Positions 48,401-60,100 of a DNA stretch of 64,000 bases are shown one piece after another. The notes under the pieces were generated by a model. The model did no database searches. It saw only the letters and a program-made list of their open reading frames with translations, and was not told the DNA's origin. Every line of letters starts with the position of its first letter. The stretch's first letter is position 1. This DNA is from Utricularia gibba (taxonomy: Eukaryota; Streptophyta; Magnoliopsida; Lamiales; Lentibulariaceae), in contig CM007992.1 in NCBI GenBank assembly GCA_002189035.1, positions 434,001 through 498,000 on the forward strand, given 5' to 3'. Made by a program: the position numbers and the translations under genes.

Positions 48401-48498
48401 GATGCATGTCTTGCCTGAACGAAATCAAGGAGAAGAAATGGGGGTGCCCTGTTTGCCGCTCCAAGATCGATCAGGTGGTTCGGATCTACGCCGTTTAG
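45486..48498 (+). CDS. XBAT35: ankyrin-repeat RING E3 ubiquitin ligase, XBAT34/35 type
   Basis: Nine in-frame exons encode 427 aa: 45486-45587, 45844-45958, 46262-46342, 46431-46519, 46602-46693, 46917-46998, 47307-47409, 47806-47891 and 47965-48498. MGQQQSKDELL suggests N-myristoylation. Ankyrin repeats follow (GKTPLIASCMNPELYNVAKTLIELGANVNA, AGTPLHHAAKRGLDQTVRLLLSHGA, QTPLDVARAKGYSNVV). The central region contains HVCLFSGWLLELYGPG and WVVVLPCGSRN. A ubiquitin-interacting-motif-like helix (EEEDLAAAISASLQSE) precedes the C-terminal C3HC4 RING (CTICLD, CGH, CPVC). The family transfers ubiquitin to substrates. Arabidopsis XBAT35 acts in ethylene-linked apical-hook growth and immunity, and alternative splicing controls its location. 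Its neighbour here, an ALOG gene, matches the At3g23280-At3g23290 pair from memory. Confidence 0.93.
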
Positions 48499-49601
48499 CC
48501 CCCATGGAGTTGCAGAAGAAGAAAGAAGGCTTCTTCCTTGCAGCAACTCAGATCAGATCATCTTCTCCGGCAGCATCCAGGTGCTTCACCGCTCCACTTG
48601 TGAATAGACGGAATTCTGTCGTCATAGTTTCAATTTGTTTGGAAATATTGTATTTTCCATATATTTTTTTTGTTCATGTAAACTGAGGTTAAAGTAAATT
48701 AATATTTTAAATCATAAAAAAAAACATAAATCACCTGCGTAAATGATTCATGATTTGAGAGAGTGATTAAATTATTTATTTATTTTATATGTTTATTATA
48801 AAACAATATTAAATTATAATTAAGTCGAAATTACATTATGTTTGAACCATCATTAAATTATCATTGAATCTCGATTAATTTTTCTATTTTAAAATTATTC
48901 AAATTTAATTCAAACATTTGGTTTACAACATTTTTTAAGCCGACGGACTAATGGATGAATCGAACTAGTTTATCAGTTTTTAACAAGTTACTGGTTAACG
49001 GAAAAACCGATTTCCGGTTTTGTTTAAAGAATATATGGAAGATTTAAATATTATGCTTTTATTAGTATAAATGTGAAAGAGATGTATTAATACAGAATTT
49101 TGAACCGAACCCGTCCCGTACCGGTTCAGTTTTTATTTCCGATTGAAAAAACATGGGTTTACAGTTAAAAAGGATTTAACCCTGATTTAAAAACATAAGT
49201 TTAAAGAATGATTAGTGAGATGATTAGTCGGTTAAGCATGTCTCATGCCACGTCCGGTGCTTTCTAAATAAATGCTTTGTCCCTGGAGCATGTCGAGATT
49301 CTCAACTTTGACCATCCAATGGCTATCCAACAAAATCCCTGCCCGGACCTTGACAAAAAAAAAAAAAAAAAAAAAAAAAGATTTTATCCATTAGAATTTA
49401 CGTCGAATTAATTTTAAATATATAATTTTAATGATTTAAAGATAAATATTTTAAATTCATTATTATTATTAAATATTTTGAATTAGGTAATGGGGTGGGG
49501 GTGGCAGGAGGGGTAATTTAGTCATTTACTCGACCTGTCAATCAATCGTAAAGCTAGAATTGTTCGCTTTAAAAAAATCAAATTAAAGAATTAATAAACC
49601 T

Positions 49602-49641
<40 letters not shown>

Positions 49642-49852
49642 GGTTCCCCATTATGCCCTACTGTTCAACAATCTTCAACCCTAATACCAGCTTCAAGTTC
49701 CCGGAATACGAATCTCCGCTCCACCCCAGCTGCTTAAAGCCATGGAGTTCCTTGCTCCGCTTTCTCTGAGCCGACTGATCGTTTGATGGTGCAGAGGAGA
49801 CTGCTTTAGGGGTGGAGGTGAGTAGAATTTCTTGAAGGAAGATCTCGTCATC
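48499..49852. other. intergenic with simple repeats
   Basis: Contains the XBAT 3' end, A/T-rich DNA, and an aaccggtt-rich decayed repeat at about 48940-49210. A 26-base A run lies at 49354-49379 and a CT microsatellite at 49605-49639. The leader of the ALOG gene starts after 49640. Confidence 0.5.
49605..49639. repeat. (CT)n microsatellite in the ALOG leader/promoter
   Basis: About 17 uninterrupted CT units lie 215 bp before the ALOG start. Such tracts are common in plant core promoters. Confidence 0.9.
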
Positions 49853-50426
49853 ATGGAGCATGATCTGAGCTCCCCGGAGCAGGATACCGGGAACCTGAGC
49901 ATGAACGTGGGTCCCCCTAGCCAGATCGTGGGATCGCCGCAGGGGCTTCCGGGGGCGTCGCCTCCTCAAACGGGTCCTCCCCGAGAACCCTGAGCCGGTA
50001 CGAGAATCAGAAGCGGCGGGACTGGATCAGCTTCGGGCAGTACCTGCGGAACCACCGCCCGCCGCTGTCGCTCCCCCGGTGCAGCGCATCCCACGTCTTG
50101 GAGTTTCTGCGGCATCTGGATCAGTTCGGGAAAACCAAAGTGCATAATCAGGTTTGTCCGTTCTTCGGCCATTCCCACCCCCGGCCCCCTGCTCGTGCCC
50201 TCTCCGGCAAGCCTGGGGGAGCCTCGACGCCCTCGTGGGGCGGCTCCGCGCGGCGTACGAGGAGAACGGGGGCTCACCAGAGAGTAACCCCTTCGCCAAT
50301 CGGGCGGTGAGGATTTACCTGAGGGAGGTTCGCGATTCCCAAGCGAAAGCCAGAGGCATCACCTACGAGAAGAAGAAGCGCAAGAAGCCGGAGTCGCTGA
50401 ACTCCGTCACACCGCCGCAGGGATGA
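49853..50426 (+). CDS. LSH4: ALOG/LSH-domain transcription regulator (frame-broken)
   Basis: Single exon of about 191 aa after two one-base corrections. The Ser/Pro-rich N-terminus ([10 protein letters not shown]...) leads to the ALOG domain: [38 protein letters not shown], a zinc-ribbon insert with CPFFGH and [10 protein letters not shown], then [18 protein letters not shown] and a KKKRKK nuclear signal. ALOG proteins are small plant DNA-binding regulators of organ boundaries and light-dependent growth. The frame changes once between SPQG and SRYE, in a G run at either 49938-49941 or 49947-49951. It changes again at the C run in the FFGHSHP segment (about 50176-50180). One added base at each site gives a continuous domain. 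Without correction only fragments would be called. Confidence 0.87.
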
Positions 50427-52831
50427 TGTTTTCCGGCGGTGAGTCCCTTCAGCCCCCACAATCCGGGCCTCCTGTACTCCCTCACCATGTATGGAAAAAA
50501 GAAAAAGAAAAACTTGGTGTTGCTTATGGAAGTTGCAGCTTTGCCTGTACATTTTCCACTTGTGGACTGGCACGCCAGGTTCAGGAAGCGATTGCTTCTT
50601 CTTCGCCCATTCCTTCTGGTTCCGGGTCAAGTTTCAAACCAAAATTCAACATTAAATAAAAAAAACCTAATTTAGGTAATATTCTAGCATGTGAATTCTT
50701 ACTAATATTGATGGTATATTTATGGAAATACCCTTTTTTTGGTCACACTGAGGTCATTTATAAAAAATTAATATTAAATTGATTATTTTTTAATACACAT
50801 ATATTAATAAAATATTCAATTTTCTACATATTTACAAAAGTAAAATCCATTTTTACAAGGTATAATCATTATGAGATTATTATTTAAATAATCATTATGT
50901 TTTATCATTTTCATCCTTAACATTTCAAAACTATTTATAACTGAAATTGGTCTGAAACCCTAATTTTTCTACAATTCAATTTTACAAATGGAGTGGGGCC
51001 TAGATGTTATTGGTCAGTGTGTTTAGATCAATTTTTTCTAAATTATAAAACAATAAATGATCAAATATATTCAGATTTTAATAATAAAGATTAATTATAA
51101 CTGATATTAAAAGAATATATATATAAAATATCTAAATAATGCAGAATTAAATAAATATATATATATATATATATAATATTAAAAATTATAAATTAAATAT
51201 GTTCCATACATCAAACTAATAAGACTATTCATGTCAATGAATATTAAATACACCATTTTTTGACTGGTGTGTGGCTAAAAGAGGAGCTCAATTATGTAAA
51301 ATTTAATTTATTCACATGTGAAAAATGTGTGATATTGACATTAATATAGAGTTGCATAGTAGCACTTCATATGAGTGATGTCAATCATACATTTACATTT
51401 TTTTATTTTTAAATATGCTATAAAAAATAATAATAATTCAAATTTTAATTTTACTAATAGGTACATAATAATTTTTTAAAATAATGTCAGCAGGAGTGGC
51501 TCCCACTCAATTCATATTAATTTAATTGAAGATGTATGGTCTCAATCCCTTCCCCATGTCATGTCACATTGGCATGTCCCCCATGGCACATATTCATTAC
51601 ATGTATGGGCTTTTTCTTTAAAGAAAGATATAGGTGACGTCATCACTGGGATACATGACCTCAGCTGCTTCTATTTTCAATTCATTTTCTAATTTACTCA
51701 TGTATTTTGATAGGATCCTTTTCTATAGTAGATTGAAATGAGTCTTATAATTTTTAATATTTTTTAAAAAATAAAAAATATTATTTAAACGGTTAAATCA
51801 TGATTTTAGATTGAATTGGATGTAATCTCATGTTTATTTTTGTTCTATATAAAAAATAGAAAAAAAAAGAAACTCAAATTGGAAATTAAATTGATATTTA
51901 AATATTTTATGTATACATTTTTGTATTTCGTTATCATTCTCTTACAGAATGAGAATGTAATAAACAAACAAAACATAAATATTTTTATTTTTTATTCTAA
52001 CACAATTTTAATTATTATTTTTCAATAATATAATATTTTATCAATAAGTGGAAATGATCTTATTTTTAATAAAATGACAATGTAAAATGAAAAAACGCGT
52101 AGAACATGATTTATTTTCTTGAATAAATTAAAATTTTAGAATAATTTCTTTTATGTGAAATATTTATATGCAAATAATGACTGTTTTTAAGTTGTGTTGG
52201 CGCCAACTCTTTCCCAATTTATATTCTGAATTTTTCTGATGCTATAAATTCAATTTGTTGCATTTATTTAGAAAAATACAGTTTGTTGCAGTTGAATTTA
52301 GCGGAAGGTTCTTTGTCCACGGTCTGTTCGGAAGACAAAGAAACCGTCCATGAATGGGAGTGCAAGACCGTTTCCGATTCGGAGAGGAAGGCGTGGAGGG
52401 GTTACATTAGATTTCATTTGATCTCTTGTTCAAAAGTTTCTGAAAGCCCCAATTTCGGCGGTAGGTACACGTATTTCGTTCTGGATGGGGTGATTTTTCC
52501 GAATTTCGGGGCATGCGTGTGAGAGCTGCTATTCATTTGTGGTGTGCGAATTCTGGGATGTGTTTAATCTGGTGGAGGTTTAATTTTGATTGTGAAGTTG
52601 CTTGTTTTGTGATGGGTTGTGTGAAAAGAGTTCATTTTTTCGGTTCATCCAGTTTTTTCTTGTGAAGGGTGTTGTTTTCTTTCTTTTTATGGCATTCTCC
52701 ATTCGAAGTTTAGTTTTTTTATCAGTGTTGTGACAAAAAAAAAAAAAAACTTTCTCTGTTCATCCAGACTTTGGTGTGTTTGGTGTTTTTTTTCTTAACA
52801 AATGTTTTTGTTTAATGAACTGTGACCAGTG
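50427..52831. other. long A/T-rich spacer
   Basis: No gene is supported. A TA dinucleotide run occurs at 51153-51175. Bases 52280-52520 are more balanced and probably form a 5' leader exon of the bromodomain gene, with a leader intron ending at the ccag acceptor just before 52830. Confidence 0.45.
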
Positions 52832-55023
52832 ATGTTGTTGATGGAGGAAAAGAATGTGCTTCTTCTTGGCGCCCCAGGTTGTAGCTTGCAAGATGCCAAT
52901 TCTCATTCAGAGGGTTTGAATCAACATGTGGATGACATCCGCGGAAAAGTTGATCAGGTTGAACGAAGTTCGGTTCACAAATTCAATTTTGTCTCCTTTT
53001 TTTTTTCAATTGTGTGAATTTCAATTTGTTTTGTGTTGTATGTATTTGGATTTGGATATTAAGAGTGTCCTATCTATCTTGCAGCTCGAACAGAAAATTA
53101 ATGAGGTAGAACAATTTTACTCGTATTCAAGCACCAAGAATGGCAATAATGCCAAGGGCATTTCTGCTTTCAGAGGCCTAGATAAGGAGAAGATTCTAAG
53201 TAATTTAAGGAAGAGGCAGCATGATGCCTTTAATAGGAAAGCAGCTGCAGCAAAGAGAATGCAAGAACTTATGCGTCAGTTTGGAGTGATAGTGGAAAAG
53301 GTAATATCTTTTTAGCGAATGGTTTTATTAGTTGGATTTCCACCGTCACTTTCTTGTCTTGTACGTTGGAAACATGTGAGAAATTGGTTTATCAGCCTTT
53401 AGTTTTGCATCCACTACTGAGTTGTTGCATCTTTAATGGCATCAATTATGTGCTGGTTTAATCATTGGGTCCTGTCCTGTATTTGTTTTTCTGCAGTTGA
53501 TTTGTTTGGAAGCCTTTTTATATGTCGGGTGTTCATTCGTAAATCTTTTCAGATAATGGAACACAAGTGGGCTACACCATTTTTGCAACCTGTAGATGTG
53601 GTAGGCCTTGGTTTGCATGACTATTATGAGGTAAAAATATCATGCCTCTTAGGCTTGTTCTCCTACCCGCTTGTTTCATTTAAATGCAGGAAGAGAAGCT
53701 CACTACTTGCAAACTGTTTTCAGATTATTGAGAAGCCAATGGACTTCAGTACGATAAAAAGTAAGATGGAGGCCAAGGATGGAAGTGGTTATAAAAGTGT
53801 TCGAGAGATATGTGCAGACGTGAGGCTGATATTCAAGAACGCCATGAAGTACAATGATGAGAAACATGATGTCCATGTCATGGCTAAATCTTTGCTTGAC
53901 AGATTTGAGACACGGTGGCTGCACCTTTTGCCGAAGGTGGATGAAGAGGTACTTTATTGTTTCCCTCCCCTGTTTATTTATGTGTTCATGCTATTCTCTT
54001 TCTCCGTTTTTTATTGGTTTCCAAATGCACGAATTATGAGTGAAGGAAAGGAGGCTTAAAGATGAGGACGCTGAAATGGAAAAGGACCTGCAGCTTGCCC
54101 AAGAAGTTGAGAAATCCAGGAATGCCAGAGACTTATATGCTGAGGTGAGCAGTGCTGAATAGAGGGGGTGCTGGTTAGTTCTAACTTTCTTGGAAAAATA
54201 TGGAGTTTGAAAGTATCCTATCCATTTTAGAGCATGAATTTTTCTGAACTTGCTTTTGCATTGTCGAAATTTTTTTCACGCATTCATGATCAGTCCTCCA
54301 ATCCAAACAAATGGGTAATAATCTTGTGCTTTGGTTGCTGGAAATCGTTCTGAAGCTGGAGATTCTTGATGGTCAACTCGAGATGCTCAAGGAAACTGCA
54401 CTACAGAAATGCAGGTAGGCTTAGGTGTAAGGTCAAGAGATTGATTCTTTTTCTCACCAGGTTCTCCTTGGCATTTCCTTTTCTCATTGTGAAAATGCCT
54501 CATTGATGTTTGTTTCTGCCATTGCGGTTAAATTGTTTCCTTGATTTCAGAAAGATGACAACTGAAGAGAAGAAGCAGCTGGGAAGTTCTATCACCAAGT
54601 TGAATTCAGAGTCTATCAATAAGGCTCTAGAGATCATAGCCCAGAGCAACCCCAACTTCGAAGCATCTGGCAAAATTGTGGAAGTCAACATTGATGCTCA
54701 GGTGTCTCTTTTCCGCCCATTTTTTTTTTTTAAATCTGCCTTCCAGGCATTGCTGCAGGACATGGCTAGGCATAGTAACAGAGCTGCATTTCTACTCTAT
54801 GTAGAGCGAATCCACCTTGTGGAAGCTGAAGTTCTTCGTCAAGGAAACATTGCAAGCCCAGCTGAAGACCACTCAGCCAAGTACTACAACCAATGGCAAC
54901 GTTACTGCTCCTCCTCCTACTACTACTAATACTGAGAACAACCAAAATAACAGAAGAAAGCGCGAGGGATGCGATGCCATTGGTAGGAATCCACAGAAGA
55001 AGTGCAGAAGGCTTCCTGGATGA
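52832..55023 (+). CDS. GTE6: bromodomain protein of the GTE group (GTE1/GTE6-like)
   Basis: Eight in-frame exons encode 390 aa: 52832-52957, 53085-53300, 53553-53630, 53724-53948, 54046-54144, 54356-54414, 54551-54701 and 54805-55023. The bromodomain spans about residues 110-215 (HKWATPFLQPVDVVGLGLHDYYE, IIEKPMDFSTIKSKMEAKDG, FKNAMKYN with the acetyl-lysine Asn). A C-terminal NET domain follows (KMTTEEKKQLGSSITKLNSE, TLWKLKFFVKETL). A coiled coil precedes the bromodomain (LEQKINEVEQFY). GTE proteins read acetylated histones and activate transcription in the nucleus; GTE6 of Arabidopsis activates AS1 in leaf development. An apparent coding stretch at 54733-54800 belongs to the last intron. A second ATG at 52841 is an alternative start. 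Confidence 0.92.
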
Positions 55024-55647
55024 ATCCATCCCAATGTAAATGCGTGTGTAGCAGGTATGGCTCAAATATAGTGATGTACAGTTAGCTGACCTTGCAAGGC
55101 CTACACCAATTAGTGCTAGCGCCCATTTTCTAAGGAGGTTTGAATGTGTTGTTGTGATTCAACTGCACCCCTAATCGTCCCTTCCGAGTTTGTGTTTGTG
55201 AGTCACTTGGGATCGGATGGGCATAGCATGCTACCTTGGGATCAAACTTGAGATGCTTTCAAGGGCGGTTGGATGGTTCGAACCAAAAGTGAATATTAGA
55301 ACCGGTTTTCGTCTCAAACATCTTCAGCTTGTTAATTACAACATACCCCTGGAATGTTTGTAAATACAGAAAGGGTTAGATTTGGGTGGAAATCAAGCTA
55401 CAGAGGCCTGCAAATGGCCCCTGGTTTCTCAAAACAGCATGAAGCAGGTTACTTTGGCTCAGTTTCCATGAAGCTATTGTGTTGAAGAAGAAGCAGTTCA
55501 CATTTCATGGTTTTGTAACAAGACTTCCCACGAAACCATGGAGTAGATAAGAAGCTATCATTCAGAATCAATTTTACAAAATGTCGCCAGTCAGGAAGTG
55601 TTCATTCCACCTCTCCATTAAAGTGGGATATTACTGTTGGAAGGCAC
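55024..55647. other. 3' ends of convergent GTE and L28 genes
   Basis: Transcribed-looking, non-coding DNA between two convergent stops. It contains the GTE 3' end and the L28 3' end on the minus strand. Nothing else seen. Confidence 0.5.
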
Positions 55648-56583
55648 TCACTTCTTGCTGAGATCAATCCCAGCTTTCTTAGCCACTGCACTAAGTCCAT
55701 TCTTCTCGATGGTCTTTATAGCTTTTGTGGACAACCGTAGCTTGACGTAGCGCTTCCCTTCTTCCCACCATATTCTCTTGTACTGCAAGTTCACAAACTG
55801 CCGCCTGATTGTCTTGTGGTTCGAGTGGGAAACGTGGTTTGCTTTATTAGGTTTCTTGCCAGTGAAAGGGCACACTCTACCTGAATTCACCACAAAAAAC
55901 AATGCAGTTTAACTAGTATAAAACAGAGTCATGGAGGGCATGCTATGATCTGCATCACAGAAGCATATCAGCATGAATATTCATACCATATAGGATGCAT
56001 GGACATGAAAATAGCAATCCAGGTTATCTGAATTCAACACTACTTGTTTCTTCTTGAAACACAGACGCTCCTTGGTGTACAATTAAGAATATTGAGCCTC
56101 TTCTTTTACAAATTCTGGCATGATATTTATCCATACTTTCACACTCATAAAGACAAACCCAACCATACAGAAAAGGATATGTAAACTGTTAGCAACAGCC
56201 AACAAGTTGAAGAAGCGTCTTCAATTTCACAAGTTCTTACACTAATTCCAGAGAAAAGAGAACATAATTTCATGATTACCGATACGAATTTCGAAACAAT
56301 CATCCGTTCTAAACAAAAAAAAAATGTAGAATCACAATCGGGCAGAGAAACCCAACTAAAGAAGAAGATACTCACGAGCAACGGGCTGAAGAGAAGGCCG
56401 AAGCGGGACCGAATCATTCAAATGCGGAACCTTCTGAAGCTGAATTGGGGATATCTTCATTCCACTCATCTGAGATCCCAAAGACCCGATATCAGAAATC
56501 ACTCTTGAGCTCCTCAAACCCCCAACCCTTGGCGCTGCACAGCTAAGCATCATCGAGCACTGTGCTACAGAAATTACATTCAT
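55648..56583 (-). CDS. RPL28: chloroplast 50S ribosomal protein L28 (bL28c)
   Basis: Two exons, 56583-56376 and 55880-55648, encode 146 aa. About 70 residues of Ser/Arg-rich, acid-poor sequence form a plastid transit peptide ending near PVAR. The mature bL28 fold follows: [52 protein letters not shown] and [10 protein letters not shown]. The protein is part of the plastid large ribosomal subunit. The exon join C/gtgagt to ttcag/GT rebuilds VARRVCPF. Two upstream in-frame ATGs exist (56679 and 56724). The 56583 start gives the usual precursor length. The neighbouring U2AF-like gene matches the At2g33450-At2g33435/40 neighbourhood from memory. Confidence 0.93.
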
Positions 56584-57134
56584 CTTGTTGGAGTCTTCTG
56601 GCCACAAAGAGTGAAGTGAAGGGGATAAGCAGGCAAACTCCTCCAGAGCCCTGTTTCTGTTTGGGCCCTGAAACTTCATTTTATCCCACAATTCGCTCCC
56701 CAAAGTACAGATATTACATTTCACCCCCCAAAGTTCTCACTTCTCACGCTTGACCCCCAGAAGCACCCATTCATTACTACTCAGTCCTTGAATATTTACT
56801 TATCCTATCTTTTTTTAATTAAAACATTTACAAAGACATCCCCAACAAAATATGAATTTGGGTTTTCGGTACTCTCTTTTATCTCTAATATTCAGAAAGT
56901 ACATGTAGTCAAAAGTAAGCTCATTGTATTAAGCAAATGTTTAGATTATATGGCATGATGAGAGCATCCACCCAAGGCATTTTGCTCACAGGCTGCAACC
57001 AGAGCTTCAGAAATGCCACTCTGATTCACAGCAACACTGGCCATGAACCAATTCTCGGATACCAAGTATCTCCACCAATGTAGCAGAACAGCTTCAGATT
57101 TCTTGCTGTTTCGAAGATCCAGATCCCCTCCTCC
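56584..57134. other. L28 leader and 3' end of the U2AF-like gene
   Basis: L28 leader sequence to about 56720, A/T-rich DNA, then the 3' untranslated end of the U2AF-like gene on the same strand. No gene seen. Confidence 0.5.
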
Positions 57135-60100
57135 CTACCTTCGAAACCTTCTCCGGTAGAGAGCTTCGTCGATGTATCCTGCACTGACAACCCGGCCGTC
57201 GAACGTCCGGCCATGCAAACCGTGCGCAGCCACACAAGCTGCCTCACTTCTTCTGTATTCGATGAACACAGTCCCTGTCTCAAAGATGCTACTCAAGTCT
57301 GTTTCACTGTCATCGTCTGCGTTTCTTGTGAATTTACTGGAGGCAGATTCATAACCAGCAGACACTGCATTTTCCATGTTGCTCTTGTTGTCTGCATTCA
57401 TCTCTTCATCATGCAAATGCTTGATTCCCGTCTCTAGCTCAGGACCAAGAGTGTTGGGTTGAGTGGCCATTTCTTTTTCATGGCACGAGAGATGTTCAGC
57501 GGGTATAGTTCCATTTTCAGAGAGCACTTGAACTGTGGCATCTGGGATGAGCATATCACATCTCTCGTTGGAAGAATATCCAATGTCAAGGTGTCTGTCA
57601 ATGTCAATGGGCTCAGATGCATCAGAATTCGGTACGCTACCATGACTAACAGAATGGATTTCTTCCACCCGTTGAACGAAATTCTTCGATTCAGAGGTAT
57701 TGGATTCCCCAGACTCGCTGACACTTGCAGCCACCTGTTGAGTTCTACTGGCCCAAATATCATACTCAGTACTGCAACCATTAACAGAAGCCTTGCCGTG
57801 CTTCGCATCAATTGCTTCTGTTGTGCTAGAAGCATGCATTGGTTTGACTATGTTCACAGATTTCACAACACCAAACCTGTTAAAAAAAATTAAAATGAAA
57901 AAAAAAAGCCAAGGCACGAATAAATTTAAAAAAAATGCCAGAAATTTCTTATGTTAACCTAGAACACTCCAGCTTTATATCTGTTAACAAGCCTTCAAGT
58001 TCTGACTCAGCCAAGGACAAGAGATGCTCCGGATCCAACTGAAATACAAGCAATTTAGTAACCACGTAGAGAACGATGGGAAAATTCAAAAGCAATACAT
58101 CATGTGTGCAGACTCTACCACATTTTTTAGCTTTAAAATGGGAGTTGGCTTCTCCAGAAGTGGCTTCGCGTGTTCAGGGATACCATAAAAGGGTGGTTTC
58201 CCAACATTTCCCTACAATTATCACACTGTGTTACCGTTTTGTATAAATGATTTTTAGAGAAAAATAAGCATATGAGACAGGCAACGAACCAAAACAGCTT
58301 CAGGCGTGGCAAATACTGCAATTACAACTTTTCCACCTAGTCTTAAACCACTAAGACCAGCACATGCCTTGGAAGATACTGAATGGTCAACATACTGAAG
58401 CATCAACGGATTAGTTTATAGCATGAAGGGGCATGAGATATTTATGGTGCAGAGATATCAAACAAGAAATAAATGAGATGGTTCACATCTATCGTTCAAA
58501 CTATGCATACATACTAGTAAAATAGCGTACACGTATTACCTCCAGAAACGCGCATGCTTCATTAATTTCATCATTCACTTCAAAGTGGAATGCCTTCACA
58601 TTTCCAAAGGCTTTGGCAACGTCCAGAAGCTGATGAGTGAACACAAAAATTTATTAATAACAGCATACTTTTTGGAGGACAGAAAACTTGTGCATAAACA
58701 CTCTGCATCAACTAACCATTTTAGATGAGATATGGCGTGAAATGCCTCCAATGAAGATCTGCAAACTTGAAAAAACCCTCATTGGACAGAATAGAGTAAT
58801 CGCATTATACACACGAGTAAAGATCTAGATAATTCTGCTTGATCAGCATCATATGGTCAATGGCAAATAATGAGATTGCCTACTTTCATCAATCATGTTC
58901 AACAAAAAAACCTGATATCCCGGTAACAACTTTTGGTTTGTTCAAGCTTTAAAGACTCAGATGCATACCTTATGGGGTGAATCTTCAACAACATCACTGA
59001 CTGAATCCACATTAATCATTGACTTTTCGTGAAAAGCAGTCTGCATGAAAATAGCAACTGTCTGAAAACCTGCTAATGACAATAAATCTCAGAAGTTGAA
59101 TTTTGAAAGAAAAACTGTTTCAATGAATATACTTGATGGAGCCAAGCAAGCCCATGCATTAAATATGCGGAACAGAAAAAACGTCATCAAATGACAAACA
59201 CTCATTTTTCTTAATGAACCTCATGGCTACCCAGGATGCGAAAGCTCAATAAGACTCAGTAACTGTGCAGCCGTCCTAATTGTATTGGAGGAGATACAAT
59301 CACTGTGACAATTAGAACAACACGACAACTCTTTCTTGTGCATGTGTTCTTGTGTTTTTATTCCATAACAACTAAATAAACAAAAATCCACGAAATTGAA
59401 TACTGAATGTTATGCTACTCATGTGGACATACATGAACGAAAAAAATAATCCTCAGAAGTTGAATAAACATACAAAAATATATTTTTTAAAATTACATAT
59501 TCAGGACTTGCAGAACAGCAACAGTTTATGAACATTGACACCATGAAAAAGATACGTTGAAAAACATTTCTTACTGTTATGGCAGCATAGTCTTTAGGCC
59601 GTCTGAGGATAATATTGGAGCCCAAAAACGATAGAGCCTTTAAAGTTAGGGCTGCAGAAGCATCTTCTTGAGTCAAAAATTCCAGCAGAGCTTGGCCCTT
59701 GTCCTTGTGTATCTGAAGTTGAACATAGAAAGAAACTTGTGAATCTTTCTTGAGACACATACTAGCAGAATCATGGAAGCAGAGAAAGGGTAGGACATAC
59801 TATACAGCTAATGCAGGGTTGGGTTCCTTGAATGTGATTAATACCAGAGGAAAGTAAAAATTGATTAACACAATCTATTAAATCCTTCTCGGATGCTGAA
59901 GCAGGTAAGTTGTCAACATATAGTCTCCGCATAGGACGCGTTGCTTCAGTAAGTTGAACAGATTCAATGGCCTGCATATGCAAGGAAAAGGCATGATGAA
60001 TTGCCTTTAGAGGAACAGATGCGACAGAAGTTACACCCGGAAACTCAAGGCTGTTTAAAGATGAGCTTTGGGTCACTTTCTCCATGTTGGATAGAGTCAC

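Noticed and set aside
54733-54804. Coding-looking extension of the GTE protein (ALLQDMARHSN...)
   Set aside because: It reads through the last intron. Splicing at CAG/gtgtct to ctatgtag/AGC restores the conserved NET segment TLWKLKFFVK.
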